A stretch of DNA of 64,000 nucleotides from positions 94,702 to 158,701 of the forward strand of contig CAWESB010000005.1 of assembly GCA_963811635.1 (NCBI GenBank), written 5' to 3'. The notes below the pieces were generated by a model that saw nothing but the letters and a program-made list of their open reading frames with translations, had not been told where the DNA came from and did no database searches. Made by a program: the position numbers and the translations under genes. Positions 28,394 through 37,572 of the stretch are shown here, in pieces (positions within the stretch are counted from its first letter, which is position 1; the number at the start of each line of letters is the position of its first letter). The stretch comes from JAIBJN01 sp963811635 (GTDB lineage: Bacteria; Actinomycetota; Thermoleophilia; Gaiellales; Gaiellaceae).

Positions 28394-28620
28394 TGCATCC
28401 ACGAATCGACGATCTCCTCGCTGCGGCCGGCGGCTCGCGCTACGCGGTCGCGCTCGCAGGGGCCAAACGGGCGAGGCAGATCAACAACTACCACCACCAG
28501 CTCGGCGAGGGCACGTTCGACGACTTCGCGCCTCCGCTCGTCGAGTCGCGGTCGAAGAACTACTTGACCATGGCCCTCGAGGAGATCGCCGAGGGCAAGA
28601 TCACCATCTCGTACAAGTAG
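28390..28620 (+). CDS. rpoZ: RNA polymerase omega subunit
   Basis: This 76-aa subunit has YAVALAGAKRARQINNYHH and the LTMALEEIAEGKI helix conserved in omega. It helps fold the beta-prime subunit and carries one ppGpp contact in other bacteria. The gmk-rpoZ-coaBC order is common. ATG at 28390 overlaps the gmk stop by 4 nt. Confidence 0.93.
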   Translation: MMHPRIDDLLAAAGGSRYAVALAGAKRARQINNYHHQLGEGTFDDFAPPLVESRSKNYLTMALEEIAEGKITISYK

Positions 28621-28642
28621 CCCGCGGGCTGCGAGGGCCACG

Positions 28643-29800
28643 GTGGCTCGGGTTCTCCTAGGTGTGACCGGCGGGATCGCCGCCTACAAGGCGTGCGATC
28701 TCGTCCGGCTGCTCGTGAAGGACGGGCACGACGTCACGCCGGTGCTGACTTCGGACGCGGAGCGCTTCGTCACGGCGCACACGTTCGAGGCGCTGGCCCG
28801 CAAGGAGGCCGCCCGTGACCTCTACCCGCACCTGACCGACGCCGACCTGCTCGTGATCGCGCCGCTCTCGGCCAACACGCTCGCCAAGCTCGCGCACGGG
28901 CTCGCCGACAACGTGCTGACGCAGGCGGCGCTCGCCGTCCGCGGCCCGGTGCTCGTCGCGCCGGCGATGAACGTCCGCATGTGGGAGCACCCGGCTACGC
29001 AGGAGAACGTGCGCCTGGTCGTCGAGCGTGGCGTCCACCTCATCGGCCCCGAGGAGGGCGAGCTCGCCGAGGGCGAGCACGGCGCCGGCCGCATGAGCGA
29101 GCCCGCCGACATCTTCGCCCGCTGTCTCGAGCTGCTCGGCGCCGACGGGGCGCTGCGCGGCAAGCGGGTGGTCGTCAGCGCGGGAGGGACCCGAGAGCCG
29201 CTCGACTCGGTCCGCTACGTCGGCAACCGCTCCTCCGGGAAGATGGGCGTCGCGGTCGCCCGCGAGGCCAGGCGCCGCGGCGCCGCGGTGACGCTCGTGG
29301 CGTCGAACCTCGCCGTGCAGCCTCCCGAAGGCGTCGAGGTCGTGCAGGCGCCGGCGGCCGCCGACCTCGCGCGCGAGATCCTTGCGCGGGACGACGCGGA
29401 CGTGGTCGTCATGGCCGCGGCCGTCGCCGACTACCGACCCGCCGAACCGGCGGACGGAAAGCGCCCGAAGGACTCGGACACGTGGACGGTGACGCTCGAA
29501 CCGACGGAGGACGTTCTCGCCGAGCTGGGGCGCCGCCGGCGCAACGGCCAGCTGCTCGTGGGCTTCGCCGCAGACGAGGGCGAAGACGGTCTCGTGCGGG
29601 CGCGCACGAAGTTGACAAACAAGCGAGGGAACCTCTTCGTCTACAACGACGTATCTCGTTCTGACATCGGGTTCGAGTCGGACTGGAACGAGCTCGTCCT
29701 CATCACCCAGGCAGGCGAACGGGCGGTGAGCAGGCGAAGCAAGGAGGAATGCGCTGTGGCTATCCTCGACGAAGTCGAGGCTCTGCTGAGAGGGGAGTAG
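28643..29800 (+). CDS. coaBC: Bifunctional phosphopantothenoylcysteine decarboxylase/synthetase
   Basis: This 385-aa enzyme performs two steps of coenzyme A synthesis. The N-terminal CoaC flavodoxin-like domain has GVTGGIAAYKACDL, the active His in AHTFEALAR and the PAMNVRMWEHPATQEN loop. The C-terminal CoaB domain (from about 173, VVVSAGGTREPLDSVRYVGN) ligates cysteine. GTG at 28643 starts 22 nt after rpoZ. Confidence 0.95.
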   Translation: MARVLLGVTGGIAAYKACDLVRLLVKDGHDVTPVLTSDAERFVTAHTFEALARKEAARDLYPHLTDADLLVIAPLSANTLAKLAHGLADNVLTQAALAVRGPVLVAPAMNVRMWEHPATQENVRLVVERGVHLIGPEEGELAEGEHGAGRMSEPADIFARCLELLGADGALRGKRVVVSAGGTREPLDSVRYVGNRSSGKMGVAVAREARRRGAAVTLVASNLAVQPPEGVEVVQAPAAADLAREILARDDADVVVMAAAVADYRPAEPADGKRPKDSDTWTVTLEPTEDVLAELGRRRRNGQLLVGFAADEGEDGLVRARTKLTNKRGNLFVYNDVSRSDIGFESDWNELVLITQAGERAVSRRSKEECAVAILDEVEALLRGE

Positions 29801-30775
29801 ATGGACGAACAAGCCGTCGAAGCGAAGCAGGGTGTGGAGGCGTCGAACGCGGCGTCACTCGCACAGAAGATCGTCGCCAACCTCAGGCGCGTCATCCACG
29901 CGCCGGACGAGACGCTGGAGTTCTCGGTCCTCTGTCTTTTGTCCGAGGGCCACCTGATCATCGAAGACTTTCCGGGCGTCGGGAAGACGACCCTCGCGAA
30001 GTCGATCGCGCGGTCGGTCGACTGCTCGTTCTCGCGGCTCCAGTTCACGCCCGACCTCCTGCCGTCCGACGTCACGGGCGTCAACGTCTTCAACCAGCGC
30101 TCCAACGAGTTCGAGTTCAGGCCGGGCCCTGTGTTCGCGAACATCCTGCTCGTCGACGAGATCAACCGGGCGTCACCGAAGACCCAGTCGGCTCTGCTCG
30201 AGTGCATGCAGGAGCGCCAGGTGACGATCGACGGCGTCTCCTACCAGCTCGCCCCGCCCTTCATGGTCATGGCGACGCAGAACCCGATCGAGTACGAGGG
30301 CACATACCCGCTGCCGGAGGCCGAGCTCGACCGCTTCACGATGCGGATCGCCATCGGCTACCCGCCGCTCGCGGACGAGGCGCGGATGCTCTCGGAGAAC
30401 GCGGCCGAGACGCCGCTCGACACGCTCGAGTGCGTCGCGAGCGCCCAGGAGGTGCTCTCCGCGATCGAGAGCACGAAGAACGTCTTCGTCGAGGAGAGCC
30501 TCAACCGCTACGTCGTGGCCGTGCTGCGCCACTCGCGGTCGGACGCGCGCCTCTACCTCGGCGCCAGCCCGCGTGCGGGCCTGGCGCTCCTCCGGGTCGC
30601 GAAGGCGCGGGCGCTCGTCTCGGGCAGGGAATTCGTCGAGCCGGACGACATCAAGGTCGTCGCCCCGACCGTGCTCGCCCACCGGCTGATTCTCTCGCCG
30701 GAGGCGCGCTCGGGCGGCCTCGACGCCGGGGAGCTGGTCCGGGACATCATCGAGCGCACGCCGGTTCCCGTCTAA
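29801..30775 (+). CDS. MoxR-family AAA+ ATPase
   Basis: This 324-aa ATPase has Walker A (FPGVGKTTLAK, about 61-71), Walker B (LLVDEINRA), and the MoxR segment NPIEYEGTYPLPEAELDRF. MoxR proteins act as chaperones for metal-cofactor or envelope complexes. Here it directly precedes a DUF58 protein and a transglutaminase-like membrane protein, the standard MoxR-DUF58-TGase trio. ATG immediately follows the coaBC stop, with GAGAGGGGAG as ribosome site. Confidence 0.93.
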   Translation: MDEQAVEAKQGVEASNAASLAQKIVANLRRVIHAPDETLEFSVLCLLSEGHLIIEDFPGVGKTTLAKSIARSVDCSFSRLQFTPDLLPSDVTGVNVFNQRSNEFEFRPGPVFANILLVDEINRASPKTQSALLECMQERQVTIDGVSYQLAPPFMVMATQNPIEYEGTYPLPEAELDRFTMRIAIGYPPLADEARMLSENAAETPLDTLECVASAQEVLSAIESTKNVFVEESLNRYVVAVLRHSRSDARLYLGASPRAGLALLRVAKARALVSGREFVEPDDIKVVAPTVLAHRLILSPEARSGGLDAGELVRDIIERTPVPV

Positions 30776-30778
30776 GGC

Positions 30779-31999
30779 ATGCTGACGGACCGGGGTCGGT
30801 GGATCCTCGCCCTCGGAGGTGGGATCTACCTCGCCGCGTGGGCCCTCGGGTCGAAGGCGCTCTACCCGGTGGCGATCGGGCTCGTGCTCGCCGTGCTCGC
30901 GGCGGCGCTCTGGGTCCGGCTGCTCAAACGCCCGATGACGCTCCGGCGCAACCTCGGCCGCGCCGAGCGGCTCGCCGGAGAGGACGTGGCCGTAGAGCTC
31001 GAGCTCGACACCGAGGGCCTGGCTCCCTCGGGCACGCTGGTTCTGCGGGAGCGGGTCGCACGGCTCGGCGAGCGCGAGACCCCGCTCGTCCAGCGGCACG
31101 GCCGCCTGCGGGGCCGCTACCTGCTCCGGCGAGTCCCGCGCGGCCGGTATCCGATCGAGGAGACGCAGGTCGTGATCGAGGACCCATTTGGGCTCGAGCG
31201 CGTCGTCGTCGACCTCGCGGCGAGCGCCTCCATCCTCGTCTACCCGCGGCTGGTCGACGTCGACCGGCTCTTCTCGGAGTCCGGCGCGCGCACGCCCGAA
31301 GGACGGCGGCTGCTCATGCGCCGCCCGTCCGGCTTCGACCTCCACAGCGTCCGCGACTACCAGCAGGGTGAGTCCCTGCGCCGCGTGCACTGGCCGACGA
31401 CCGCCCGGCGCGGGCACCTGATGGTCAAGGAGCTCGAGGACTCGCCCCGCGACGAGACCGCCGTCCTGCTCGACGCGGACGCGGGCGTCGTCGTCGGCGA
31501 GCCGCACGACTCGAGCTTCGAGCTCGCCGTCCGCGCGGCCGGGTCGGTCGTGAAGTCCCACGCCGCCCGCGGCCGCCGCGCGGCCCTGGTCGTCAACAGC
31601 CTGCGTCCGATCTACCAGCGCGTCCACTCGTTCGACGGCGACTGGCACCGGGCACTCGAGATCCTCGCCGCCGTCGAGCCCGACGGGCGCACGCCCGTCG
31701 CCAATCTCCTGGCGGACGAAGCAGGGCCGGCCTCGCGGGCGATCGAGCTCACCGTCGTCACCTCGGCGCTCTCGCCCCGGCTCGTCGAGCGCCTCGCCCA
31801 CAGGGCAATGGCGCATCACGGGGCGACGCTCGTCTACGTGGACGCGTCGAGCTTTGCGAAGGGAGGCGGCGAGACGCCGACCGCGATCGACGCGCAGATC
31901 CTCCGCCTCGAGCGCGCGGGCGTCCCGGTCCTCGTCCTCCGTCACGGCGACGACCTCGCCGCCAAGCTGTCCGCAGGGGAGCTCCGGGCCGTTGTTTAG
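30779..31999 (+). CDS. DUF58 domain membrane protein
   Basis: This 406-aa protein has two N-terminal membrane helices (residues about 8-45) and a VWA-like DUF58 domain (about 190-330). The signature DLHSVRDYQQGESLRRVHWP is typical of DUF58. It probably binds the MoxR ATPase and a membrane client; the exact role is unknown. Its stop overlaps the TTG start of the transglutaminase gene. Confidence 0.9.
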   Translation: MLTDRGRWILALGGGIYLAAWALGSKALYPVAIGLVLAVLAAALWVRLLKRPMTLRRNLGRAERLAGEDVAVELELDTEGLAPSGTLVLRERVARLGERETPLVQRHGRLRGRYLLRRVPRGRYPIEETQVVIEDPFGLERVVVDLAASASILVYPRLVDVDRLFSESGARTPEGRRLLMRRPSGFDLHSVRDYQQGESLRRVHWPTTARRGHLMVKELEDSPRDETAVLLDADAGVVVGEPHDSSFELAVRAAGSVVKSHAARGRRAALVVNSLRPIYQRVHSFDGDWHRALEILAAVEPDGRTPVANLLADEAGPASRAIELTVVTSALSPRLVERLAHRAMAHHGATLVYVDASSFAKGGGETPTAIDAQILRLERAGVPVLVLRHGDDLAAKLSAGELRAVV

Positions 32000-34278
32000 G
32001 CGTATCGCCCTCGTCGGCCTCGTCGCAGTCGTCGTCAGCGTCTCCTGGCTCCGCCTCGAGACCCTCAGCGTCTCCTGGCGCGACTGGCTGCCGATCGCTC
32101 CTGCTCGCCTTCCTGCCGGTCGCCGCGGTCGCCCTCGCCCGGCCGAAGCTCGTCGTGGCGGCCGTCCTGGCGCTGTCGACCCTTCTAGCGGCGGCTGTCG
32201 CCTCGAACGTCGCGCTCTCGGACGCACGCCCGCGAGATCCGCAACGCGACTTCTTCGGTCCCGTCCTCGACGGGATCCGTCAGGGGATCCTCGACTTCTA
32301 CGAGACGCAGCTTCCGTTCGACCGCATCGACTTTCCCTTCATGCACAGCGTCGTTCTGCTCGCCGTCTTCGGCTTCACGGCGCTGGTCGGCATGCTCGTG
32401 ATGGCCCGCAGGCCGGTTGGCGCCTCGCTCGGGCTCGTCGTCGCCGTCGCCTGGCCGGCCACGCTCATTCCCGGCTCGGACCCGGTGCGGGCGGGCGTCC
32501 TCGCCCTGGTCGGCGTCCTCGCGATCCTCTTCCTGCTGCGCCGCGAGGAGCCCTCGCGCGGGCTGGCCCAGGCCGCGGTGGTCGCCATCGTCCTCGTCGT
32601 CCTCGCCGGAATGGCGTCGACCTCCGACGCGGTCGCGAAGCCCGCCTTCCTCTCCTGGCAGACCTGGGATCCCTACGACCGGCCGACCGAGCCTGTCTCC
32701 GTCTCCTACGTGTGGCAGGCGAACTACGACGGCATCAAGTTCCCCGAGAAGGCCACGACCGTGATGAAGGTCAAGGTCTCGGGCCCGAAGCGCTCGCTCT
32801 TCTGGCGGGCGACCACGCTCGACGACTACACCGGCCAGGTCTGGGACGAGGACCTCCAGCTCGGCGAGCCCGAACAGCGCGAGCAGATCGACGCCGAGGG
32901 GCCGCTGTTGCCGGAGGCCGCGGCCAAGGAAGAGGACTGGGTCCGCCAGGACTTCAAGATCGAGGCGCTCCGGGACACGCATCTGCTCGCCTCGGCGCAG
33001 CCGGTGCGCTGGCGGCCCGGGACCGAGGCCCCCGTGGCCGACGCCGCCGGGGACGCGGTCGTCGTTCCGGATTCCCTCCGGCGCAACCAGCGCTACTCGG
33101 TGTGGAGCTACGTCCCACGTCCGAACCCGAGCGAGCTGAACAGGTTCCGCGGCGATTACCCGTCCGCGGCCGAGCGTTACATGGAGGTCGTCTACCAGCC
33201 GGTCCCGGAGTGGGGGACGCCCAACCGCGACACCCTCATGGCCGTCTTCTTCGGCACCGCCAACGAGTTCGGGATCACTGCGCTCGAGCCCCTCTACCAG
33301 GACGCCCTGGGGGTCACCAGCGGCGCGCAGTCGCCGTACGAGGCCGCGGCGCTCCTGGAGACCTGGTTCCGCGGAGCCGGCGGGTTCACGTACGACGAGC
33401 AGCCGCCCGCTCCGGTCGGAGGCGTGCCGCCGCTCGTCGCGTTCGTGGACACGGACAAGCGCGGCTACTGCCAGCACTACGCGGGAGCGATGGCGCTCAT
33501 GCTCCGCTTGCTGGGCGTTCCCGCCCGGGTCGCCGTCGGCTTTACGAGCGGCGAGTACGACAAGGGCGACAAGGAGTGGTCGGTGAAGGACACCAACGCC
33601 CACGCCTGGGTCGAGGTCTGGTTCCCCGAGTTCGGCTGGATTCCGTTCGACCCGACCCCGGGGCGCGGCCAGCTGACAGCGACCTACGCACTCTCCTCCG
33701 GCGCGTTCAACGCCGGCGACGCGGCCAACATCGGGTTCGCCGACCGCCTCGAGGGCATCTCGCCGGCGCAGGCGGAGGCGCTGCGGGCGGCCGCAGAGCG
33801 GCCGGGCCTCCAAGGCACGGGCATCGGCAGCGGCTCCAGCGGCACGTTCACCGTGGTCCGGGACAAGGGCCCGAGCCTCTTCGTCCTCGTCGCCCTCGTG
33901 CTCGGGGGCGCCTTCGCGGCGGTCGTGGCGCTGAAGGCCGTCCGCAGGAGCGCGAGATTCGCCTCCCGCGATCCGCGCGCGCTCGCGTCCGCTTGCCGCC
34001 GCGACGTCGTCGGCTACCTGGCCGACCAGGGCGTCGACCTGGCGCCGAGCGCGACGATGCCCGAGATCGGCGCGATGCTCGAGCGCTTCTACTCGCTCGA
34101 CGCCGACCCGTTCGTCCGCGACGTGACCCTGGCCCGCTTCGGGCCGCCGGACGAATCCGGCGCCGCCCAGCGCCGCGCGCGCCACGAGCTGCGTGCGATC
34201 CGGCGCGGCCTGCGCCGGCGCCTGGGCATCGTCAGCCGCCTCCGCGGCGCCGCGAGCCTGCGCTCGCTCTCGCTCTGA
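31992..34278 (+). CDS. Transglutaminase-like membrane protein, one frame change near its start
   Basis: This is a protein of about 760 aa. N-terminal membrane helices (LFRRIALVGLVAVVVSVSWL onward, about five) precede an external transglutaminase core. The Cys-His-Asp triad is seen in GYCQHYAGAMALM, NAHAWVEVW and IPFDPTPGRG, and one membrane helix follows near residue 625. The N-terminal 33 codons are in a different frame from the rest. One extra base near 32093-32096 reconnects them into a continuous helix bundle (DWLPI to LLLAFLPVAA). Starting at ATG 32155 would lose the first helices. With MoxR and DUF58 it forms the common envelope trio; peptide crosslinking or proteolysis is possible. Confidence 0.85.
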
Positions 34279-34340
34279 CCGGCCTGGACCTTCGGCCACT
34301 CGGCAGACCACATCCCTTGCCGTAAGGTGAGACCAGACCC

Positions 34341-34694
34341 GTGAGCGAGACCTACGACCTCTACCGTCTGGGCCGCGATCACCTCGCGGCCGGCCATGCC
34401 GCCCAGGCGACCGTCGCCCTCGAGAAGGCGAAGAAGCGCGAGCCCCGCAAGGCCTCCATCCGCGAGGCGCTCGGCATCGCCTACTACCGCATCCGCCGCT
34501 TTGCCGAGGCGGAGGAGGAGTTCCGGACGATCCTGGAGCTCGAGCCGGTCGACCACTACGCGCACTTCGCGCTCGGCCGCTGTCTCGAGAAGCAGGGCCG
34601 CCCCGACGAGGCAGTCGGCCACTACCGCCTCGCGAGCTTCTTCCGGCCCCAGAGCCGGGATTACCGCCGGGCGCTGGCCAAGCTCCAGGGCTAG
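34341..34694 (+). CDS. Small TPR-repeat protein
   Basis: This 117-aa protein has about three tetratricopeptide repeats (REALGIAYYRIRRFAEAEEE, HFALGRCLEKQGRPDEAVGH), giving a small protein-interaction scaffold. GTG at 34341 begins 62 nt after the transglutaminase gene. It has no signal peptide. Partners are unknown. Confidence 0.85.
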   Translation: MSETYDLYRLGRDHLAAGHAAQATVALEKAKKREPRKASIREALGIAYYRIRRFAEAEEEFRTILELEPVDHYAHFALGRCLEKQGRPDEAVGHYRLASFFRPQSRDYRRALAKLQG

Positions 34695-34705
34695 CGCTTT
34701 CTCGG

Positions 34706-35149
34706 ATGCGCGCCGTCGTCCAGCGGGTCAGCGTCGCGCAGGTGCTCGTCGGAGGCGAGACCGTGGCCGAGATCGGGCGCGGGCTCTGCGTGCTCCTCGG
34801 CGTCGCGTCCGACGACGACGAGGCAGTCGCCGAGCGGCTCGCCGGCAAGGTCGCGCGCCTGCGGATCTTCGAGAACGACGAAGGGAAGTTCGACCGCAGC
34901 GTCGTCGACGTGCACGGCTCCACGCTCGTCGTCAGCCAGTTCACGCTCATCGCCGATAGCAAACGCCAGAGGGGAACTCGACCGAGCTTCACCAACGCGG
35001 CACGGCCCGAAGTTGCCGAACCGCTGTACGAGGGCTTCTGCGAAACCCTCCGCGGCTACGGGCTCCACGTCGAAACCGGTGTGTTCGGCGCCCGCATGGC
35101 CGTCGAGCTCGTCAACGACGGCCCCGTCACGCTCATTTTGGACAGCTAG
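34706..35149 (+). CDS. dtd: D-aminoacyl-tRNA deacylase
   Basis: This 147-aa DTD removes D-amino acids (and glycine from tRNA-Ala) wrongly loaded on tRNA. The signature SQFTLIAD and the cross-subunit GP motif (NDGPVTLILDS) are present. It lies 11 nt after the TPR gene. A decayed copy of its C-terminal third lies at 36895-37059. Confidence 0.95.
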   Translation: MRAVVQRVSVAQVLVGGETVAEIGRGLCVLLGVASDDDEAVAERLAGKVARLRIFENDEGKFDRSVVDVHGSTLVVSQFTLIADSKRQRGTRPSFTNAARPEVAEPLYEGFCETLRGYGLHVETGVFGARMAVELVNDGPVTLILDS

Positions 35150-35182
35150 GGCCGCGCAGTCACGTTTCCCCCGAACGTGGGA

Positions 35183-35207
35183 AAGCCCGCCGACCAGGGC
35201 GGGCCTT
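35183..35207 (+). terminator. Terminator hairpin after dtd
   Basis: AAGCCCGCC pairs with GGCGGGCCTT across a GACCA-type loop, 34 nt past the dtd stop. It is G+C-rich with only two terminal T residues. It probably ends the mihF-to-dtd transcription unit. Confidence 0.65.
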
Positions 35208-35297
35208 CCGTTCCGAACGACCGGGTTGGTCGAAATGCTTAGACGCTGGTAAGCGCACAAAGATAGAGCGGCCTGTCGGAGGAGGCGTCGCCCGCAA

Positions 35298-35328
35298 GAG
35301 GGAGGCCGCCCGGCGGGCGGCCTCCCTC
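35298..35328 (-). terminator. 13-bp perfect hairpin after LVIVD-like gene
   Basis: GAGGGAGGCCGCC and GGCGGCCTCCCTC form a perfect 13-bp stem with a 5-nt loop, 29 nt past the stop of the minus-strand gene. There is no T tract. The two facing hairpins here would stop convergent transcription. Confidence 0.65.
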
Positions 35329-35357
35329 AGCGAGCGGCGACTTGCCTCGGCCGCCGG

Positions 35358-36737
35358 TTAGTCGATTGAGAATTCCTGGGTCTGCGGGTTGAGGTGCCCG
35401 AGCCTCATCGCTCCGCCGGTCGTGCTGTCGCTGAGCCTGAAGACGTTCAGACCCTTCGTGATCTCGGACTCGTAGATGAAGTTGTTGTACCAGTACGACG
35501 ACCAGGCCCCACCAAGGTCGGGCGGGTCGAGTGGCGGCGGATCCGACCACGCAACCGTCCGAGCGTTGGCCGGGTCGGTGAAGTCCACGACCCACGTCCC
35601 CGCCTGGTAGTTGCCGAGGACGAGCACGCGCTTGCCGTTCCGGAGCGGCACAGCGTTGTAGTTGTGGATCGTGCAGTTCTCCGTAGCACTCTGTGGTCGC
35701 GGCAAGGTCCACTGGCCGAGCTTGGCACCCGTCTCGGCGTCGTAGAAGAACGCGCTCTTCTTCACCGGCGGGTCGGTCGCCTCGCATTCGGGCGCGGCCC
35801 CGCCGCCGGGCTCCCAGCCGAGGATGATGACTTCGCCGTCCCAGCTGAAGCCGGCCGAGTGCCAGTTGCCGTTGCAGAGCGGTCCGCCCGTGTTGCAGAC
35901 CCCCTCCTCCTCGATCGTGTAGAGGAAGAGCGGATCCTCAGGCGTGCCGCCCCTCGGAGGCCCGATGCTGAACACGTTCGACATGTGCCCCGAGGCCACG
36001 GCCAGCATGTTCACGTCCCCGAGGATGACCCCCGAGTCGTGGGCCGCGTGTCCGCCCTCGAGCGGCTCGCGGTGGAGGAAGCCGGCGGCACCCGGGTCGT
36101 CGAGCGGGACCTGGATGACGTCGAGCCAGTTGCACTCCTGAAGGCCTGGCGGCAGTGCCGCGTTCCCGCCGGACGTCTGGTTGTAGATCAGCACGCGGCC
36201 GTCCTCGAGATCGGGGACGAGCGTCAAGGTGTGCGTGCCGCAACCCGGGGCGTCGGCCTCAGGTCGGGCGCTCAGCTCCACTTCGCCGACCAGCTCGGGG
36301 TCCGCGAGGTTGCTGATGTCCCAGATGTGCATGCCCTCGAAGCCGACGGGCACGGGCTGTCCGTCGCAGAACCTCCCGGCCGGCGCGGCTGTGTTCCACG
36401 CTCTCACGAGGATGTCTCCCCAGACCACGATGTCGCCCTGGTCGCCGTTGCAGTGGGCCCAGGCGATCTCCTTCGGGTTGCCCGGCGAGTTCTTGATGAT
36501 CCGGAACCCGTCGTAGTTCCCGTGGAAGCTCAGGTCGCCCCAGAAGGCGATGTCGGAGTTCACGTTCCTCTCCGCCGACGGCGTGGGGAGAAAAGCCGCC
36601 GGATGAGGGCTGTGCCCTAATGCGTGAATGTTCTGCGTGTGCGGCCGTGTCCCGTGGTCAGCTCCTGCCGCGAGCGGAAACGCCAAAAGGCCGACCGCCG
36701 CCGCCATGAGAGCAAGTACCTGCGGAAGCTTTCCCAT
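35358..36737 (-). CDS. Secreted LVIVD-like beta-propeller protein
   Basis: This protein of about 459 aa has a signal peptide (MGKLPQVLALMAAAVGLLAF, cut after AGA). The body has repeats like GMHIWDISNLADPELVGEVE and WVVDFTDPANARTVAW, the LVIVD/choice-of-anchor propeller pattern. Several cysteine pairs suggest disulphides. ATG at 36737 sits 5-6 nt after AGGGAGG; the GTG at 36743 would overlap the ribosome site. Such proteins are frequent in soil actinobacteria and their role is unknown. Confidence 0.82.
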   Translation of the reverse strand: MGKLPQVLALMAAAVGLLAFPLAAGADHGTRPHTQNIHALGHSPHPAAFLPTPSAERNVNSDIAFWGDLSFHGNYDGFRIIKNSPGNPKEIAWAHCNGDQGDIVVWGDILVRAWNTAAPAGRFCDGQPVPVGFEGMHIWDISNLADPELVGEVELSARPEADAPGCGTHTLTLVPDLEDGRVLIYNQTSGGNAALPPGLQECNWLDVIQVPLDDPGAAGFLHREPLEGGHAAHDSGVILGDVNMLAVASGHMSNVFSIGPPRGGTPEDPLFLYTIEEEGVCNTGGPLCNGNWHSAGFSWDGEVIILGWEPGGGAAPECEATDPPVKKSAFFYDAETGAKLGQWTLPRPQSATENCTIHNYNAVPLRNGKRVLVLGNYQAGTWVVDFTDPANARTVAWSDPPPLDPPDLGGAWSSYWYNNFIYESEITKGLNVFRLSDSTTGGAMRLGHLNPQTQEFSID

Positions 36738-36894
36738 ATGCACCTCCCTAGCTCCGCGGGAGCGCGCACGAGAGACCGCCGACCTGAGTGTTCATGCCAA
36801 ACGCCGACGAACGCACGGCGCGACTCCCCCTGATGTGGGAAGACTGCCCGTGCAAGGCAGAGTTCAAACACGACCGTGGCCGCCTCACGGGCGC

Positions 36895-37059
36895 CCGCAC
36901 GAGGGGTTCTGTGACGCCCTCACGGACGCTTGGATCGACGTGGCGCGGGCCGCTTCGGCGCGCATGTCGGTCGTGCTCGCGAGCGACGGCCCGGTCACGA
37001 TCGTCCTCGATGCAAATGCCACGAAGACCGCGACAGCCGACCCACCGCTGCTATCCTGA
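36895..37059 (+). pseudogene. Remnant of the dtd C-terminus
   Basis: The frame starting RPHEGFCDALTDAW and ending ARMSVVLASDGPVTIVLDAN aligns along about 42 residues with the end of Dtd (PLYEGFCETLRGYG and ARMAVELVNDGPVTLILDS). The first two thirds, including the SQFTL motif, are missing. No start or ribosome site fits. It is best read as a degraded duplicate or as the end of a lost DTD-like gene. It lies 1.8 kb from the intact dtd in the same direction. Confidence 0.6.
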
Positions 37060-37065
37060 TCGGGA

Positions 37066-37110
37066 CATTTCCCCAGGTTCGGAGAAATGGGCGCGCGGCG
37101 CCCATTTTTT
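37066..37110 (+). promoter_or_regulatory. Candidate transcription attenuator in the rimP-nusA leader
   Basis: AATGGGCGC (37086-37094) pairs with GCGCCCATT (37098-37106) and runs into six T residues (37105-37110), a textbook intrinsic terminator. It ends 15 nt before the rimP ATG, so no promoter fits between. An upstream CATTTC (37066-37071) can pair perfectly with GAAATG (37084-37089), which includes four bases of the terminator's left arm. The two structures exclude each other, as in attenuators. Control by NusA level is plausible, as NusA is encoded next. Confidence 0.65.
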
Positions 37111-37125
37111 GCGAGAAGGAACTGA

Positions 37126-37563
37126 ATGCAGGTTCACGAGAAGGAACGACAACTCCAGCGAGAGGTCGCGGCGTCGGTCGGAGACCGGCTGCCGGACGTC
37201 GAGGTGCTCGCCGTCGAGCTCGCCGGGCCCGAGCGCCTCACGGTGTTCATCGACCACCCCGACGGGGTGGACCACGCGCTGTGCGAGCAGGTCACCGACG
37301 TCCTCCGCGACTACCTCGAGCACTACTCGCTCGACGTCTCCTCACCCGGCCTCGAGCGCCCGCTGCGCACGCCCCGGCACTTCGCCGGCGTCGTGGGCCG
37401 GCGGGCGGCGATCCGGACGACGCGCGACGTCGCGGGGCGGAAGCGCTTCCGCGGCGAGGTCGTCGCCGCCGACGAGGGCGAGGTCGTCCTCGCGACCGGC
37501 GACGAGCGCGTCGAGATCCCGTACGAGGCGATCGCGCGCGGCAATCTCATCGACGAGGGATAG
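37126..37563 (+). CDS. rimP: Ribosome maturation factor RimP
   Basis: This 145-aa protein assists 30S subunit maturation. The N-terminal domain (LAGPERLTVFIDHPDGVDHAL region) and SSPGLERPLRTPRHF are family signatures. It is first in the conserved rimP-nusA-rnpM-infB operon. ATG at 37126 follows AAGGAA, 15 nt downstream of a T-tailed hairpin. Confidence 0.95.
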   Translation: MQVHEKERQLQREVAASVGDRLPDVEVLAVELAGPERLTVFIDHPDGVDHALCEQVTDVLRDYLEHYSLDVSSPGLERPLRTPRHFAGVVGRRAAIRTTRDVAGRKRFRGEVVAADEGEVVLATGDERVEIPYEAIARGNLIDEG

Positions 37564-37572
37564 GAAGGAACC

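Larger units (their letters stand above)
36738..37125. other. Intergenic region between LVIVD-like gene and rimP
   Basis: This 388-bp gap holds the decayed dtd tail (36895-37059), a weak -10-like TATCCT at 37052-37057, an antiterminator-like hairpin and a T-tailed terminator just before rimP. I see no other gene in it. Confidence 0.6.

Noticed and set aside
32185..34995. A 936-codon minus-strand frame across the transglutaminase, TPR and dtd genes
   Set aside because: It spans three well-supported plus-strand genes and has no domain motifs. It is a composition artefact.
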